From Solitalea lacus (GTDB lineage Bacteria > Bacteroidota > Bacteroidia > Sphingobacteriales > Sphingobacteriaceae), in the NCBI RefSeq assembly GCF_022014595.1, contig NZ_CP091740.1, positions 3,212,200 through 3,276,199 of the forward strand: a DNA stretch of 64,000 nt, read 5' to 3'. Positions 1 to 10,192 of this stretch are shown piece after piece. Made by a program: the position numbers and the translations under genes. The notes under the pieces were generated by a model, which made no database searches, was not told the DNA's origin, and saw only the letters and a program-made list of their open reading frames with translations. Every line of letters starts with the position of its first letter. Positions within the stretch are counted from its first letter, which is position 1.

Positions 1-2
1 CC

Positions 3-1283
3 GGAGATATAATTTTGGCTGTAGATGGCAAATCGGTAAAAGGTAAATCCAGTGGAGACATTACCACTTTTCTAAAGGGACAACCTAATACCATAGTTAA
101 CTTAACTTTAATGAGGCCTGGTGAAAAGGCTGAGTTCCAGAAAGCACTTACTCGCCAGGAAATTAAAATAAAGAACGTGCCTTACTCAAGCATGCTTAAT
201 GAGCATATTGGCTATATTAAGCTTACAGGGTTTACCCAAAATGCCGGCAATGAGGTAAAAGATGCCTTAACTGAGTTAAAGAAAAATGTAAATATAAAGG
301 CTGTAATTCTTGACCTGAGAGGCAATCCGGGCGGTTTATTAAACGAAGCTGTAAATGTTACCAATGTTTTTGTTGACCGGGGTCAACTTATTGTAACCAC
401 TAAAGGAAAAGTTAGCGATAATAATCGCTCATATAAAACTGTTAACACTCCAGTTGACCTGACTATTCCAGTAGCTGTGCTCACCAATAGCCAGTCTGCT
501 TCGGCTTCAGAAATCGTTTCTGGTGCTATTCAAGACCTGGACAGAGGCGTTGTTGTTGGTCAAAGAACCTTTGGAAAGGGACTGGTTCAAAACACCCGTC
601 CACTGGCATTTAACACCCAAATGAAGATTACTGTAGCAAAGTATTATATTCCAAGCGGACGATGTATCCAAGCTTTAGATTATACCCACAGAAACCCTGA
701 TGGTAGCGTCGGTAAAATTCCGGATTCATTAATTAAGGAATTCAAGACTGCAAATGGACGTAAAGTATATGATGGAGGAGGCGTAAGCCCTGACTTTGCA
801 ACTGAACAGAATTCATTAAGCAGCATTGCTCAAAGCTTATTGGCTAAAGGTCTTATTTTCGACTATGCCACCCTTTATAGAAATAAAAATGCTACAATAA
901 GTCCGGCTAAAGACTTCAAGTTTTCAGATAATGATTTCAGTGACTTTGTGAAGTTTTTATCAGATAAAGATTATGACTATGTGACTGCAAGTGAAAAAAC
1001 GCTTGAAGATTATAAAAACGCAGCAGTTAAAGAAAAATACTTTGATGCCATCAAACCTGATTATGAAAAGCTTAAAAGCTCATTAAAGCATGATAAGCAA
1101 TCAGATTTAATGAAATTTAAAGATGAAATAACTGCTTTACTTGAAAACGAAATTGCCGTTAGGTATTATTATCAAAAAGGGAAAGTGGAATCAGTTTTAA
1201 AACGCGATAAGGATGTTAAAAAGGCTATTGAAGTTTTGAGTAATACCAGTCAATACAACTCAGCCTTGGCAGTTAAAAACTAA
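3..1283 (+). CDS. S41 family C-terminal processing peptidase (5' truncated)
   Basis: Periplasmic or envelope serine protease of the CtpA/Prc type. The reading frame is open to the window edge, so the N-terminus (signal peptide and start of the PDZ domain) is missing. The first visible residues, GDIILAVDGKSV, are the end of a PDZ domain. The S41 core follows, with the nucleophile region SASASEIVSGA and the general-base lysine in RTFGKGLVQ, so both catalytic residues of the Ser-Lys dyad are present. The C-terminal ~170 residues are lysine-rich and helical, as in Bacteroidota CtpA proteins. A strong hairpin terminator follows. Family assignment is secure; the substrate is not known. Confidence 0.93.
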   Translation, partial: GDIILAVDGKSVKGKSSGDITTFLKGQPNTIVNLTLMRPGEKAEFQKALTRQEIKIKNVPYSSMLNEHIGYIKLTGFTQNAGNEVKDALTELKKNVNIKAVILDLRGNPGGLLNEAVNVTNVFVDRGQLIVTTKGKVSDNNRSYKTVNTPVDLTIPVAVLTNSQSASASEIVSGAIQDLDRGVVVGQRTFGKGLVQNTRPLAFNTQMKITVAKYYIPSGRCIQALDYTHRNPDGSVGKIPDSLIKEFKTANGRKVYDGGGVSPDFATEQNSLSSIAQSLLAKGLIFDYATLYRNKNATISPAKDFKFSDNDFSDFVKFLSDKDYDYVTASEKTLEDYKNAAVKEKYFDAIKPDYEKLKSSLKHDKQSDLMKFKDEITALLENEIAVRYYYQKGKVESVLKRDKDVKKAIEVLSNTSQYNSALAVKN

Positions 1284-1307
1284 AAGATTAAAAATAGTAT
1301 TTTTGGA

Positions 1308-1336
1308 GGCGAAAGCATTATTGCTTTCGCCTTTTT
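1308..1336 (+). terminator. Rho-independent terminator after the S41 protease
   Basis: A perfect 10-bp stem, GGCGAAAGCA paired with TGCTTTCGCC, with a 4-nt loop, followed by TTTTT. It separates the protease from tsaB, which starts 10 bp later. Confidence 0.9.
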
Positions 1337-1345
1337 ACATTAATA

Positions 1346-2032
1346 ATGGCTTTAATTTTAAGTATAGAAACTGCTACGGCATGTTGTTCGGTAGCATTAT
1401 CAAATAAGAACGAACTAATTGGATTTAAAGAAGAAAGCAGTCCGAATATTCACGCCAGCTCTTTAACCGTTTTTATTGAAAATATATTATCAACTGCAGG
1501 TCTTTCCGCATCCGACCTTGATGCTGTTGCAGTAAGCATGGGCCCTGGGTCTTATACAGGCCTGCGCATTGGCATCTCAACCGCCAAGGGTTTATGCTAT
1601 GCACTAAATAAACCTTTAATTGCAGTAAACACCTTAAAGGCAATGGCAAAAGGATTTAAAGACGATAACCTCGCTATTGATGGCAGTGCTTTATTATGCC
1701 CAATGATTGATGCCAGAAGAATGGAGGTTTTCACTGCTATTTATGATCAGGATTTGAATGAAGTTTTACAAACCAATGCATCAATAATTAATGAAAGCTC
1801 ATTTGCTGATGTACTTACTAACCATAAAGTAATGTTTTTTGGCAACGGCGCTGAAAAATGTAAAAACACATTGCAATCTACGAATGCAGTTTTTGTAAAC
1901 GAATCATATAATTCAGCCCGATACATTGCTCCGTTGGCTTATGAAAAATACCTACAGCAAAGTTTTGAAAATGTGGCTTACTTTGAGCCGTTCTACTTAA
2001 AGGATTTTGTTGGCACTCAATCTAAAAAGTAA
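1346..2032 (+). CDS. tsaB: tRNA threonylcarbamoyladenosine biosynthesis protein TsaB
   Basis: Subunit of the TsaBDE complex that places t6A on A37 of ANN-decoding tRNAs. The start LILSIETATACCSVAL and the segment VSMGPGSYTGLRIGIS are hallmarks of the TsaB/YeaZ ASKHA-fold protein. Length (228 aa) is normal. TsaB is an inactive scaffold paralogue of TsaD, so no catalytic residues are expected. Its start lies just downstream of the preceding terminator, so it has its own promoter or a readthrough transcript. It ends 12 bp from the convergent DUF5723 gene. Confidence 0.95.
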   Translation: MALILSIETATACCSVALSNKNELIGFKEESSPNIHASSLTVFIENILSTAGLSASDLDAVAVSMGPGSYTGLRIGISTAKGLCYALNKPLIAVNTLKAMAKGFKDDNLAIDGSALLCPMIDARRMEVFTAIYDQDLNEVLQTNASIINESSFADVLTNHKVMFFGNGAEKCKNTLQSTNAVFVNESYNSARYIAPLAYEKYLQQSFENVAYFEPFYLKDFVGTQSKK

Positions 2033-2044
2033 ACTAACACAATG

Positions 2045-3472
2045 CTATTCAATGGCCTTAGTACGTTGCACCTTTTTACGCGTGGTTTTGCTCTTACGTT
2101 TATCATCCATCGGAATATAGGTTGCATTTTCAGAATAATAACATTTACCAAACTTAAACACTAAACCAAAATTTACATTGGCAGAAGTATGAGAGTTGTA
2201 AAAGTATTCATAATTGACATTGGCTGCCTTTGCCAGTTTAATAGTTCCAAGCAAATTATCAGACCCGAAGACAAAATCACACACTGGTGATTTTATCATC
2301 AAATGAGTACCAACCTGAAACGTGTTATGCGTATTATACTGTGCCTGTAAAATGAAATGATAGTTTTTGTAAAAGAAGTCATTAATTAATGCTACATCGG
2401 ATTGCCAATAGTGCAAGGGCATTGAAAAAAACAATGAAGATCGTAAGTATGGCAGAAACGTTTTACCAATCCCGCCTTCCAATCTGGCAGGCAAGGAGGT
2501 TTTAAAGTGCTTTTCTGTATAAGTTGTATCATTAAACTTAAGAATCTTCTCAATACTATCAACAGTAAATTTGCTTACAAATACACCATTTACATAGCGT
2601 CTTCCATCATAGATTTTTTCTCTATTGATATCTTTCCAATTTATAAATCCTAGATCCTTTACGTACAAAGAAGCCTCCCAGTCATCATTAATTCGGCCAC
2701 TTACTCCTGCTGAAAATGTCAGTCCCGGATTTTTAAAATTAGGCAGAAAATGATTTGCTTCCAGGGAGTCTGTCCTGCCTAAAAGCTTAGATGTACCTGT
2801 TAAACTCAGAAACAACAAATTCTCATCCGGGGCGCTCGAACTCTGCTGAATATCCATATGTGTATTGGTAAACTTTAAATCAGAGTAATTTATACCGCTA
2901 ACATAACCTAACTTAACACCAGCTCTCAGCAAGTCGTTTATAGATGTGCTGAAACCAACTGCAATTTGAGTATACGCCGCTCCGTAACTGTTTGTAAGAA
3001 GCTGATTGGGATAACTTCCTATACCAATATTGTCTTTATTGGCTAAAGAAATAGCTTCATTTTTCACATCTCCTGTGCCATAGGCTTTTGAAGAAACATC
3101 TATCAACAATTCCGATTCATTACGATAATTGATCAAAATCTTTGCTGCCAACCAGTTAAATGTGGCAACTCCTGCTCCATAGTTTAACTTTTGAGGATTA
3201 GAAAAAGGTGCTATTTTGTTTATTGCCTTACTATTATTCAATGCATAGTTCCGTAATAAGGTATCAGCATCTCCAAAAAGTCGGCCATCGAAATTAAAAG
3301 AAGGCACAAAACAATTGAACTGGAATGTGTTACAATTCTTATTTAAAACGCCAGTTGATGGATTTTCCAGCGATTCAAACAAAGTACCTGTTCCAAAAAC
3401 AGATACACGCTGGGCAATTAAATTAGTGCTACCTAAAACTATTACCGCAAGAAGCGTAAAGACTCTTTTCAT
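2045..3472 (-). CDS. DUF5723-type outer-membrane protein
   Basis: Secreted or outer-membrane protein of unknown role. The N-terminus is a signal peptide ending in an A-Q site (STNLIAQ). The body (475 aa) alternates short hydrophobic and polar stretches with many aromatic strand ends, as expected of a beta-barrel, and resembles the Bacteroidota DUF5723 family, which is common in gliding bacteria and their relatives. The tail (about residues 455-475) is rich in Lys/Arg, which is unusual for a barrel end. It stands alone between convergent tsaB and the 908-aa membrane-anchored gene. Function cannot be inferred from the neighbours. Confidence 0.75.
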   Translation of the reverse strand: MKRVFTLLAVIVLGSTNLIAQRVSVFGTGTLFESLENPSTGVLNKNCNTFQFNCFVPSFNFDGRLFGDADTLLRNYALNNSKAINKIAPFSNPQKLNYGAGVATFNWLAAKILINYRNESELLIDVSSKAYGTGDVKNEAISLANKDNIGIGSYPNQLLTNSYGAAYTQIAVGFSTSINDLLRAGVKLGYVSGINYSDLKFTNTHMDIQQSSSAPDENLLFLSLTGTSKLLGRTDSLEANHFLPNFKNPGLTFSAGVSGRINDDWEASLYVKDLGFINWKDINREKIYDGRRYVNGVFVSKFTVDSIEKILKFNDTTYTEKHFKTSLPARLEGGIGKTFLPYLRSSLFFSMPLHYWQSDVALINDFFYKNYHFILQAQYNTHNTFQVGTHLMIKSPVCDFVFGSDNLLGTIKLAKAANVNYEYFYNSHTSANVNFGLVFKFGKCYYSENATYIPMDDKRKSKTTRKKVQRTKAIE

Positions 3473-3614
3473 AAGGTTGACTCAATCTTTAAATAGGAAA
3501 TCTGTGAACTACCAAACTCTAGAATATTTTAATAATCTTCTAGTAAGATAAGCCGTTTACCTTAAGGCATCAAGAGTTAATTAAAAATTAAAAAAGTTAT
3601 AGGTCCGGTTTAAC

Positions 3615-6341
3615 TCAATTCATTTTATACACCGCAACTTTTTTGCCTAAAAGTCCGGTTACCACACATTTTTTACCATAAATCGATGAATTGTAATATA
3701 AAAACGGGGTATTGCCTTCTAACGGAAACCCTGAAACCGTTTCACCCTTGTCAGATAACATTAACAACTCGCCAGCTTTAGGTATTGTTAAACCAATTAA
3801 ATATTTTTCGGGTTGTTCTTCAAAAAACTGAACAGTATTGCCTGCCTCTCCAACTGGCTCATAGTCATACACCAATGACCCATCAGTTGAATAAACAAAC
3901 AAATGATTCTTATCGAAAAACACATATTCGGGTGTTGAGTCTCCTGCTATATTTTTCAAGGCAAAGAAATGCTCTCCAGACCAGGCACCTAAACTTTTCT
4001 CTCTTACCCTTCCATCAAAAAACACAGTTACTACATTTCCAGCCGTATCAGCACTAACATATTTTGAATTGGCAGTGTTTGTTCCTGTTGACCGATAAAA
4101 TTGATTTTTGATTAAAACCGGCACCTTTCCTGTTGCAAGTTGTTTACCTTTTCTATCGAAATACACAAACCTATTATCATTTGTATAGCCAAATAAAAAA
4201 GAAATTCCACTTACTTTGGCTAGCTGAACGGATTGGTTAAATAATCCAACATTACGTTTGGGATTCCAGCCTTCAAGAGCCTTTCCATTTAAATCATATA
4301 TTAAAATTGACTGATCCTGCAAAGTGGTTACAATGCGATAATCATTATTGTTATCATAATCGAACAAAGACACCGGAGTAGTAATACGTTTGCGAAAACT
4401 AATCGGAAAATGAGGTAAAGGCTTTCCGTTTTCATCAGTTACATATAGTTTACTTGCTGTATTAAAAATCAGCAAAGGACTGCCATTTTTTTGAACAGAT
4501 TTAACCTCTCCCATAATTGGTTCTGCCAATTTTACTTTCCAAAGCAAACGCCCTTCTTCAGTGTAGAAATACAATTGGTTTTGTATATCAGTAAATAACC
4601 AGTTATTTTTTCCTGCCGAAGAGCTTATTAAAACAGGAGCAGCATTCATATCGGCATCTAAACTAATTGTTTTTGCAAGTGTGTATTTAGAGTTGTCTTT
4701 TGAGGTAAGTTTATTTTGATGAGGTTGATACAACAAATTTAAATTACTGAAAAACTGCCCTCCACTAGTATTTAACTGATAGGTTAATCCATAAAAGTTG
4801 TTAAATCCTTGATCCGCGGAAAGGTAATTAAAGTAATCTTTTTGTATTCCGTTCAAGAGCATACGTTTGCTATTTGCAAAGTTTAGATAAACGAAAACAG
4901 ATGATTCCTCATTGATGTACTGCTTATAACTTAGATAGCTTTTGTCCTGATCCAGATAATTTAAAGATTGATATTCATCAATAAACTGCTGCAAAACTCC
5001 TTGAGATGCTGCGGTAATAAGCCAATTATTCACTATGGTAAAGTAAGGTCTTCTGATTTCCTTAAAAACGCCACCCAATGCAGAGCTCAATAAATCAGGA
5101 TAACTGCAATAAAAAACAGGATATCCCTTGTAAAAAGGCTCAAACGCAGGAGAGCTTCTTCTACCTTTATCCACATATACAATATTCTTCAAAAAAGCGG
5201 AGGCTTTAGAAGTATCTTTCAATGCGATAATCCCCAAATGATTTGCCCTTACAGTTAAACCGTCATTGTCATAAATAGCCAAGGCGAATTCATTTCCCAT
5301 AAAATCAGCCCAATCATTTTCAAAGTCTGATTTATATATTTTATTGAATGAATCTAACCACGTATCATAGGCTCCAATTTGTTTGCTTTGCCCCAAAAAG
5401 ACTTTATGATCTTTTTTAAATTGTGAATAGTTACTAATGCCGAAATCAATTAAAACCGATGTTTGGTTGGCTACAACAGATGGAATTGTAATTTTTTGTG
5501 CTTTTTGATTTAAAAACAAAGCTAAATACTCTGCATTGGAAAGACTTGCCTGAGTAATGCCGTTAAACATAAGTGCATCACTTTTAAAATTAAGATTGAG
5601 AAAGCTTGACTGAGCTATTTGTGACAAAAAATTGAATTCTCCCTGGTCCGCCTTGTTCAAGAAAGCATCAACAACTACTGGCAATTGCTTATAATTAATG
5701 TAAAGAGAAGCATTTAATGCCATTTTTTTAACATTTTCCACCTTAAAAAACGTCCCGAATGAAGGAGCAGCGGTATTCCTTTGCACTTCTATACTCTCTC
5801 TTATCAACTGCTCATCAAAACTCCCAATCAACATGCCATTTGTTCTGCACAGCGAAAACACTGCTTTATTTTCAAGTGAAATTGCATAAACGTCGGTATC
5901 TTCAATTTTCTTGGTTGAAAACTTTAATCCAGTTTCATTATCATCCAAATTTTTAAAATAGTTTTTCAGTTCTTCTTGGTTATCTATAGCAACGACAAAT
6001 AACAATTCGGTATTTCCGGCTGTTGTAGGATGAAGAGATACAAGCATCCGACTTTTTTTAAGCTGTTTTCCTAAATCAGCATGCTGAAGAAAATAGCTGT
6101 TTAGCAGTTTAAATTTTTCATTCTGGTTAGATGTAAACAAATTAGTAAACATGTCACTCTTTTTAAAAAAGGAGAAAAGTTCATCAGAATGCTGAAAATC
6201 AACAACTATAGCTGCCGTAACCGGAATAGCTTTAAAAGGTTGTGTTTGCGAGAGACTTGAGTTTAAGTTTTTAAAATAGAAGTATGCCACTGAGATTACT
6301 GCTGTAATCAGTAATATCACTGTTGCCCAAAATTTATTCAT
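3615..6341 (-). CDS. Membrane-anchored DUF3352-like protein with a C-terminal propeller-like half
   Basis: A 908-aa protein with one N-terminal hydrophobic anchor (about residues 7-23) and the rest predicted outside the cytoplasm. Residues ~40-520 resemble DUF3352-type proteins (repeated phrases about FF..K.., NNWLITAASQGVLQQFI). From ~560 onward there are repeated WLFTDIQNQLYFYTEEG-like units with 'D.NG...LW' turns, typical of PQQ/WD-like propeller blades. No catalytic motif was recognised. The gene is monocistronic and divergent from the DUF423 gene. The two-domain reading is inference from pattern; no function is proposed. Confidence 0.6.
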   Translation of the reverse strand: MNKFWATVILLITAVISVAYFYFKNLNSSLSQTQPFKAIPVTAAIVVDFQHSDELFSFFKKSDMFTNLFTSNQNEKFKLLNSYFLQHADLGKQLKKSRMLVSLHPTTAGNTELLFVVAIDNQEELKNYFKNLDDNETGLKFSTKKIEDTDVYAISLENKAVFSLCRTNGMLIGSFDEQLIRESIEVQRNTAAPSFGTFFKVENVKKMALNASLYINYKQLPVVVDAFLNKADQGEFNFLSQIAQSSFLNLNFKSDALMFNGITQASLSNAEYLALFLNQKAQKITIPSVVANQTSVLIDFGISNYSQFKKDHKVFLGQSKQIGAYDTWLDSFNKIYKSDFENDWADFMGNEFALAIYDNDGLTVRANHLGIIALKDTSKASAFLKNIVYVDKGRRSSPAFEPFYKGYPVFYCSYPDLLSSALGGVFKEIRRPYFTIVNNWLITAASQGVLQQFIDEYQSLNYLDQDKSYLSYKQYINEESSVFVYLNFANSKRMLLNGIQKDYFNYLSADQGFNNFYGLTYQLNTSGGQFFSNLNLLYQPHQNKLTSKDNSKYTLAKTISLDADMNAAPVLISSSAGKNNWLFTDIQNQLYFYTEEGRLLWKVKLAEPIMGEVKSVQKNGSPLLIFNTASKLYVTDENGKPLPHFPISFRKRITTPVSLFDYDNNNDYRIVTTLQDQSILIYDLNGKALEGWNPKRNVGLFNQSVQLAKVSGISFLFGYTNDNRFVYFDRKGKQLATGKVPVLIKNQFYRSTGTNTANSKYVSADTAGNVVTVFFDGRVREKSLGAWSGEHFFALKNIAGDSTPEYVFFDKNHLFVYSTDGSLVYDYEPVGEAGNTVQFFEEQPEKYLIGLTIPKAGELLMLSDKGETVSGFPLEGNTPFLYYNSSIYGKKCVVTGLLGKKVAVYKMN

Positions 6342-6451
6342 TGAGAATGATTTATAAACAAAAATATACTTTTACACTTTTCTAACGTTTATTTCTTGTA
6401 AACTGTTGTTAATTTTGTTGCTTATTTCATAAAACGATTAACCTTCCGTTC

Positions 6452-6844
6452 ATGCAAAAACAAGTTTTAATGATTGCAGCCATTTGCGGAGCTCTGGCTG
6501 TAGGACTGGGTGCATTTGGGGCTCACGGACTTAAACCTCTGCTTAATGATTACCAGCTTTCTATTTGGGAAAAAGGAGTTCAATATCAATTTTACCACAC
6601 TATGGTGATGCTGGTTTTGGCATTTTACCCTAAAATATCCGTTAAAAGTTCATTTTTAAGAGCTGTTTGGTTTTTCCTTGCCGGAATTGTTTTGTTCTCC
6701 GGTTCATTATACATTTTGGCTTTAAAAGACCTTATTGGCATAAGCAACACAACTTTTATTGGCATCATAACTCCATTCGGGGGTATATCCTTTATTATTG
6801 GCTGGATGTCAATCTTTATTGGAGCTATGCGCGAACGAATGTAA
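6452..6844 (+). CDS. DUF423 family small membrane protein
   Basis: A 130-aa protein with four hydrophobic segments. The first holds the family signature AVGLGAFGAHGLKP, followed by WEKGVQYQFYHTMVML. This is the DUF423 (YgdD) family, an inner-membrane family without an established biochemical role. Length is normal. It lies upstream of priA on the same strand with a 71-bp gap. Confidence 0.88.
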   Translation: MQKQVLMIAAICGALAVGLGAFGAHGLKPLLNDYQLSIWEKGVQYQFYHTMVMLVLAFYPKISVKSSFLRAVWFFLAGIVLFSGSLYILALKDLIGISNTTFIGIITPFGGISFIIGWMSIFIGAMRERM

Positions 6845-6915
6845 GTGTTAGTAACTTATCATCGAATTTGCGTTGTCTATTTTTAATATCGAAAATCTAA
6901 CAGCTCAATTCCTAT

Positions 6916-9399
6916 ATGCTTAAGCTTCATAATGGTGATTATAACGACAGGGTAACGTTATTTGCCGAGGTGATACTCCCATTGGCTATTTCGCGCAATT
7001 ATACCTATCGAGTTCCGCATGAATTGAATCAACAGATAAGAGTTGGGCAACGGGTTGTGGTGCAGTTCGGAAAAAACAAAGTATATACCGCCCTGGTAAA
7101 TCAACTGACAACTGATGCTCCAACATTGTATGAAGCTAAATATATCATTTCGATATTGGATGACATGCCATTAATTACCGAAAATCAATTACGCATGTGG
7201 CAGTGGATTTCATCATACTACATGTGTTACATTGGCGAAGTAATGAATGCGGCCCTTCCTTCGGCCATGAAATTGGCTAGCGAAACCAAAGTTTTACTGA
7301 ATCGGGACCACACATTCGATAAGAGCTTGCTTACTGATAAGGAGTACCTAGTTGTTGATGCGCTTGAAATTAAAGACGAGTTGAGTATTAACGACATCAT
7401 GAAAGTACTGGGGCAAAAATTGGTAATGCCTATCGTTAAGTCGTTAAATGAAAAACAAATTGTTTTAGTTTCTGAAGAACTCAATAACCGATACAAGCCT
7501 AAATTTGAAACATTTGTACAACTGCACAAAGCTTACAATCGTCCTGAACAATTAAAAGAGCTGTTTCAATTACTTGAGCGTGCTCCTAAACAGGTGGATT
7601 TATTGATGGTGTATCTCCATCTTTCAAAAATTAAATCCTCTGTTAGTAAAAAAGAATTAATGGAAGAAAGTGGTGCTTCGGCTGCAGCTTTCACGGCATT
7701 GGTTGACAAGGATATTTTTCGTATTGAAAAGAAAGAAGTTAGCCGATTTTCGGAACCCGAAATTGAACTAATAAAAAACTATACACTGTCGGTTGCACAA
7801 GAAAGCGCACTGACTGAAATATTACAGGGATTTACGGAAAACATGCCTGTTTTATTGCATGGAGTAACTGCATCCGGCAAAACACAGATCTACATAAAGC
7901 TTATTGAGGACTGCTTAAAAACCGGAAAACAAACACTGTACCTCCTTCCTGAAATTGCCCTTACGGCCCAAATGATTCAGCGTTTGCAGGCCTATTTTGG
8001 TGACAATGTTGGCGTCTATCATTCCAAATACAATGACAATGAACGTGCTGAGATTTGGCAGAAAACGCTTAAAAATCAATATAAGATCATTTTAGGGGCT
8101 CGTTCATCAGTATTTCTACCTTTTGCCGATTTAGGGTTGATTATTGTTGATGAAGAACATGAAACCTCATTCAAGCAATTTGATCCTGCTCCGAGATATA
8201 ATGCACGCGATACAGCCTTATACCTCTCCCACCTTCATGGCGCTAAAATAATTCTGGGATCGGCTACACCATCTGTAGAAAGCTACTTCAATGCAACCAG
8301 CGGTCGCTATAAATTGGTTTCGTTGGTCGAACGTTTTGGAGGTGTTCAACTTCCCGAAATTCAAGTAGCTGATTTACAGCAAGAGCGTAAACAAAAATCA
8401 ATGCGCTCCCATTTCTCCAGTTTACTGTTTACAGAAATGGAGTTGGCATTAAACAAAAAAGAACAGATAATTTTATTTCAAAACCGTAGAGGGTATGCGC
8501 CTATGCTCGTGTGCGGGACTTGCGGTTTTACACCGAAATGCATTAATTGCGATATAAGTCTCACCTATCATAAACATGATAACAAACTGCACTGCCATTA
8601 CTGCGGATTTAAGGAAGAGATTTTCTATCGTTGTCCGGCATGTGGCAGCACCCAAGTTGAACAAAAAGGCTTTGGTACAGAAAAAATTGAAGATGAACTT
8701 GCCATTATGTTTCCTTCGGCACGTATTGCACGCATGGACCTCGATTCGACCAGAAGTAAATATGGCTACCAACAGTTAATTAATGATTTTGAAGAACGCA
8801 AAATTGATATTTTGGTTGGAACCCAAATGGTCACCAAAGGGTTAGACTTTGAAAATGTCAGTTTAATTGGCATTCTCAATGCCGATGCCATGCTCAATTA
8901 TCCTGATTTTAGAGCTTTTGAACGCAGCTACCAATTAATGACTCAAGTTAGCGGACGTGCCGGCCGAAGAAATAGTAGAGGTAAAGTAATTGTTCAAAGT
9001 AATCAACCTTCGCATAAAGTGATTGAGTGGGTAATGTACAATAAGTACGATTTGCTATTCAAGGCAGAATTGGCCGAGCGTAGTGGCTTCCAGTATCCTC
9101 CATTTTTCCGTTTAATTCAAATTGACATTAAAAACAGGGACCTTAACCAAGTAAGTGAATCAGCTGAGTTTTTAGCCAAAGATCTGAAGTTACAATTAGG
9201 GAAACGCGTCTTAGGACCTGAATTTCCTTTAATTGTTAGAATCCGTAATTTTTATATCAAAACAATATTAATTAAGGTTGAAAGAGAGAATGTTTCAATT
9301 GGTAAAGTTAAACAGCTAATTCAGGCTGCTATTGAACGCTTTTATACTCAAAAAGAGAACCGCAACAGCCTGATAAAGATTGATGTTGATCCCTATTAA
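6916..9399 (+). CDS. priA: Primosomal protein N' (replication restart helicase PriA)
   Basis: 3'-to-5' superfamily 2 helicase that reloads the replisome at stalled forks. Visible domains: the N-terminal 3'-DNA-binding region (TLFAEVILPLAISRNYTYRV), a winged-helix region, Walker A GVTASGKT (residues 316-323), the DEEH box (412-415), a zinc-binding domain with paired cysteines (CGTCGF, CINC, CHYCGF, CPACGS), and helicase motifs ending in QVSGRAGRR. The length (827 aa) is typical for Bacteroidota. The first ATG adds ~12 residues before the conserved start; no better internal start exists. It overlaps the convergent downstream gene by 4 bp. Confidence 0.96.
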   Translation: MLKLHNGDYNDRVTLFAEVILPLAISRNYTYRVPHELNQQIRVGQRVVVQFGKNKVYTALVNQLTTDAPTLYEAKYIISILDDMPLITENQLRMWQWISSYYMCYIGEVMNAALPSAMKLASETKVLLNRDHTFDKSLLTDKEYLVVDALEIKDELSINDIMKVLGQKLVMPIVKSLNEKQIVLVSEELNNRYKPKFETFVQLHKAYNRPEQLKELFQLLERAPKQVDLLMVYLHLSKIKSSVSKKELMEESGASAAAFTALVDKDIFRIEKKEVSRFSEPEIELIKNYTLSVAQESALTEILQGFTENMPVLLHGVTASGKTQIYIKLIEDCLKTGKQTLYLLPEIALTAQMIQRLQAYFGDNVGVYHSKYNDNERAEIWQKTLKNQYKIILGARSSVFLPFADLGLIIVDEEHETSFKQFDPAPRYNARDTALYLSHLHGAKIILGSATPSVESYFNATSGRYKLVSLVERFGGVQLPEIQVADLQQERKQKSMRSHFSSLLFTEMELALNKKEQIILFQNRRGYAPMLVCGTCGFTPKCINCDISLTYHKHDNKLHCHYCGFKEEIFYRCPACGSTQVEQKGFGTEKIEDELAIMFPSARIARMDLDSTRSKYGYQQLINDFEERKIDILVGTQMVTKGLDFENVSLIGILNADAMLNYPDFRAFERSYQLMTQVSGRAGRRNSRGKVIVQSNQPSHKVIEWVMYNKYDLLFKAELAERSGFQYPPFFRLIQIDIKNRDLNQVSESAEFLAKDLKLQLGKRVLGPEFPLIVRIRNFYIKTILIKVERENVSIGKVKQLIQAAIERFYTQKENRNSLIKIDVDPY

Positions 9400-10076
9400 T
9401 CCTCAGATCCAAAGTTATATATCAGGGTTAGCCCGGCAATAGGATTAAAATAAGTTTCAAACGAATAGTGTCCTGGAGTTGAATATTTAATCCCATTGGT
9501 TTCTGTTTCTGATTTCTCATGAAACCAAATACTTTCAATTGATGAGGAAGCCATTATTGTTACTCGATCAACAGGATAAAATTTAATACCAATAAATGGA
9601 GAAAACCCTGCTCCATTTCTGTTATTTGTATAATTTGATTCTACCCCTAATGATGGTAATGTTTGCCCTTTATAATCTGATCGATAATAAAATAAATCTA
9701 AACCGATTACTGGACGAACTAATGTGTATAAAAACTCGCGTTCAAATCCTAAGCCAACCTTTAAATTTTGATACTTACCAGTATTGCTTGCACAAGTTGC
9801 ACAATCCGGCGTTGGATTTTGATCGTTAAAGTGATTATATCTAGCACCTAAGCGAAAAGAAAAAAGATTATTCCGAACTTTAAATATTAATTCGTTTGCA
9901 TAGCTAGCAACATAGTCATTGTTGTTATAATCAGTTCCTACAACAGGAATTTGCTCATTATAACTTACCAAATTAAGGCCAAAACTATACTTATAAGGCG
10001 AAATATTTTGAGCCTCTGATGGTTTACTAAATAAAAATAAAAGAGTTAAGATAAATAATAGTCTAAGTTTGATCAT
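9396..10076 (-). CDS. Predicted outer-membrane beta-barrel protein, family unknown
   Basis: A 226-aa secreted protein with a clear signal peptide ending SEAQ, followed by a series of alternating strands with aromatic ends (YSFGLNLVSY, LFSFRLGARYNHF, TYFNPIAGLTLIYNFG). This suggests an 8- to 10-strand barrel. A short insert has two cysteines spaced CATC. No family was recognised and no function is proposed. Its stop overlaps the priA stop by 4 bp on the opposite strand. Confidence 0.7.
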   Translation of the reverse strand: MIKLRLLFILTLLFLFSKPSEAQNISPYKYSFGLNLVSYNEQIPVVGTDYNNNDYVASYANELIFKVRNNLFSFRLGARYNHFNDQNPTPDCATCASNTGKYQNLKVGLGFEREFLYTLVRPVIGLDLFYYRSDYKGQTLPSLGVESNYTNNRNGAGFSPFIGIKFYPVDRVTIMASSSIESIWFHEKSETETNGIKYSTPGHYSFETYFNPIAGLTLIYNFGSED

Positions 10077-10156
10077 TTGAATAAATTAGATTTGAAAAGC
10101 AAATAAGAGTTTGGCTTTTTCACCGCCCCCTTTCATAAATTGAGTCAAATTTATTG

Positions 10157-10164
10157 TATTTTTG
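10157..10164 (+). promoter_or_regulatory. Probable pcm promoter -7 box
   Basis: TATTTTTG fits the Bacteroidota -7 consensus TAnnTTTG and lies 28 bp upstream of the pcm start. The -33 element is weak (TTTC about 19 bp upstream). Confidence 0.5.
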
Positions 10165-10192
10165 ATATTTTATTAATTAAAATTCACATTTA

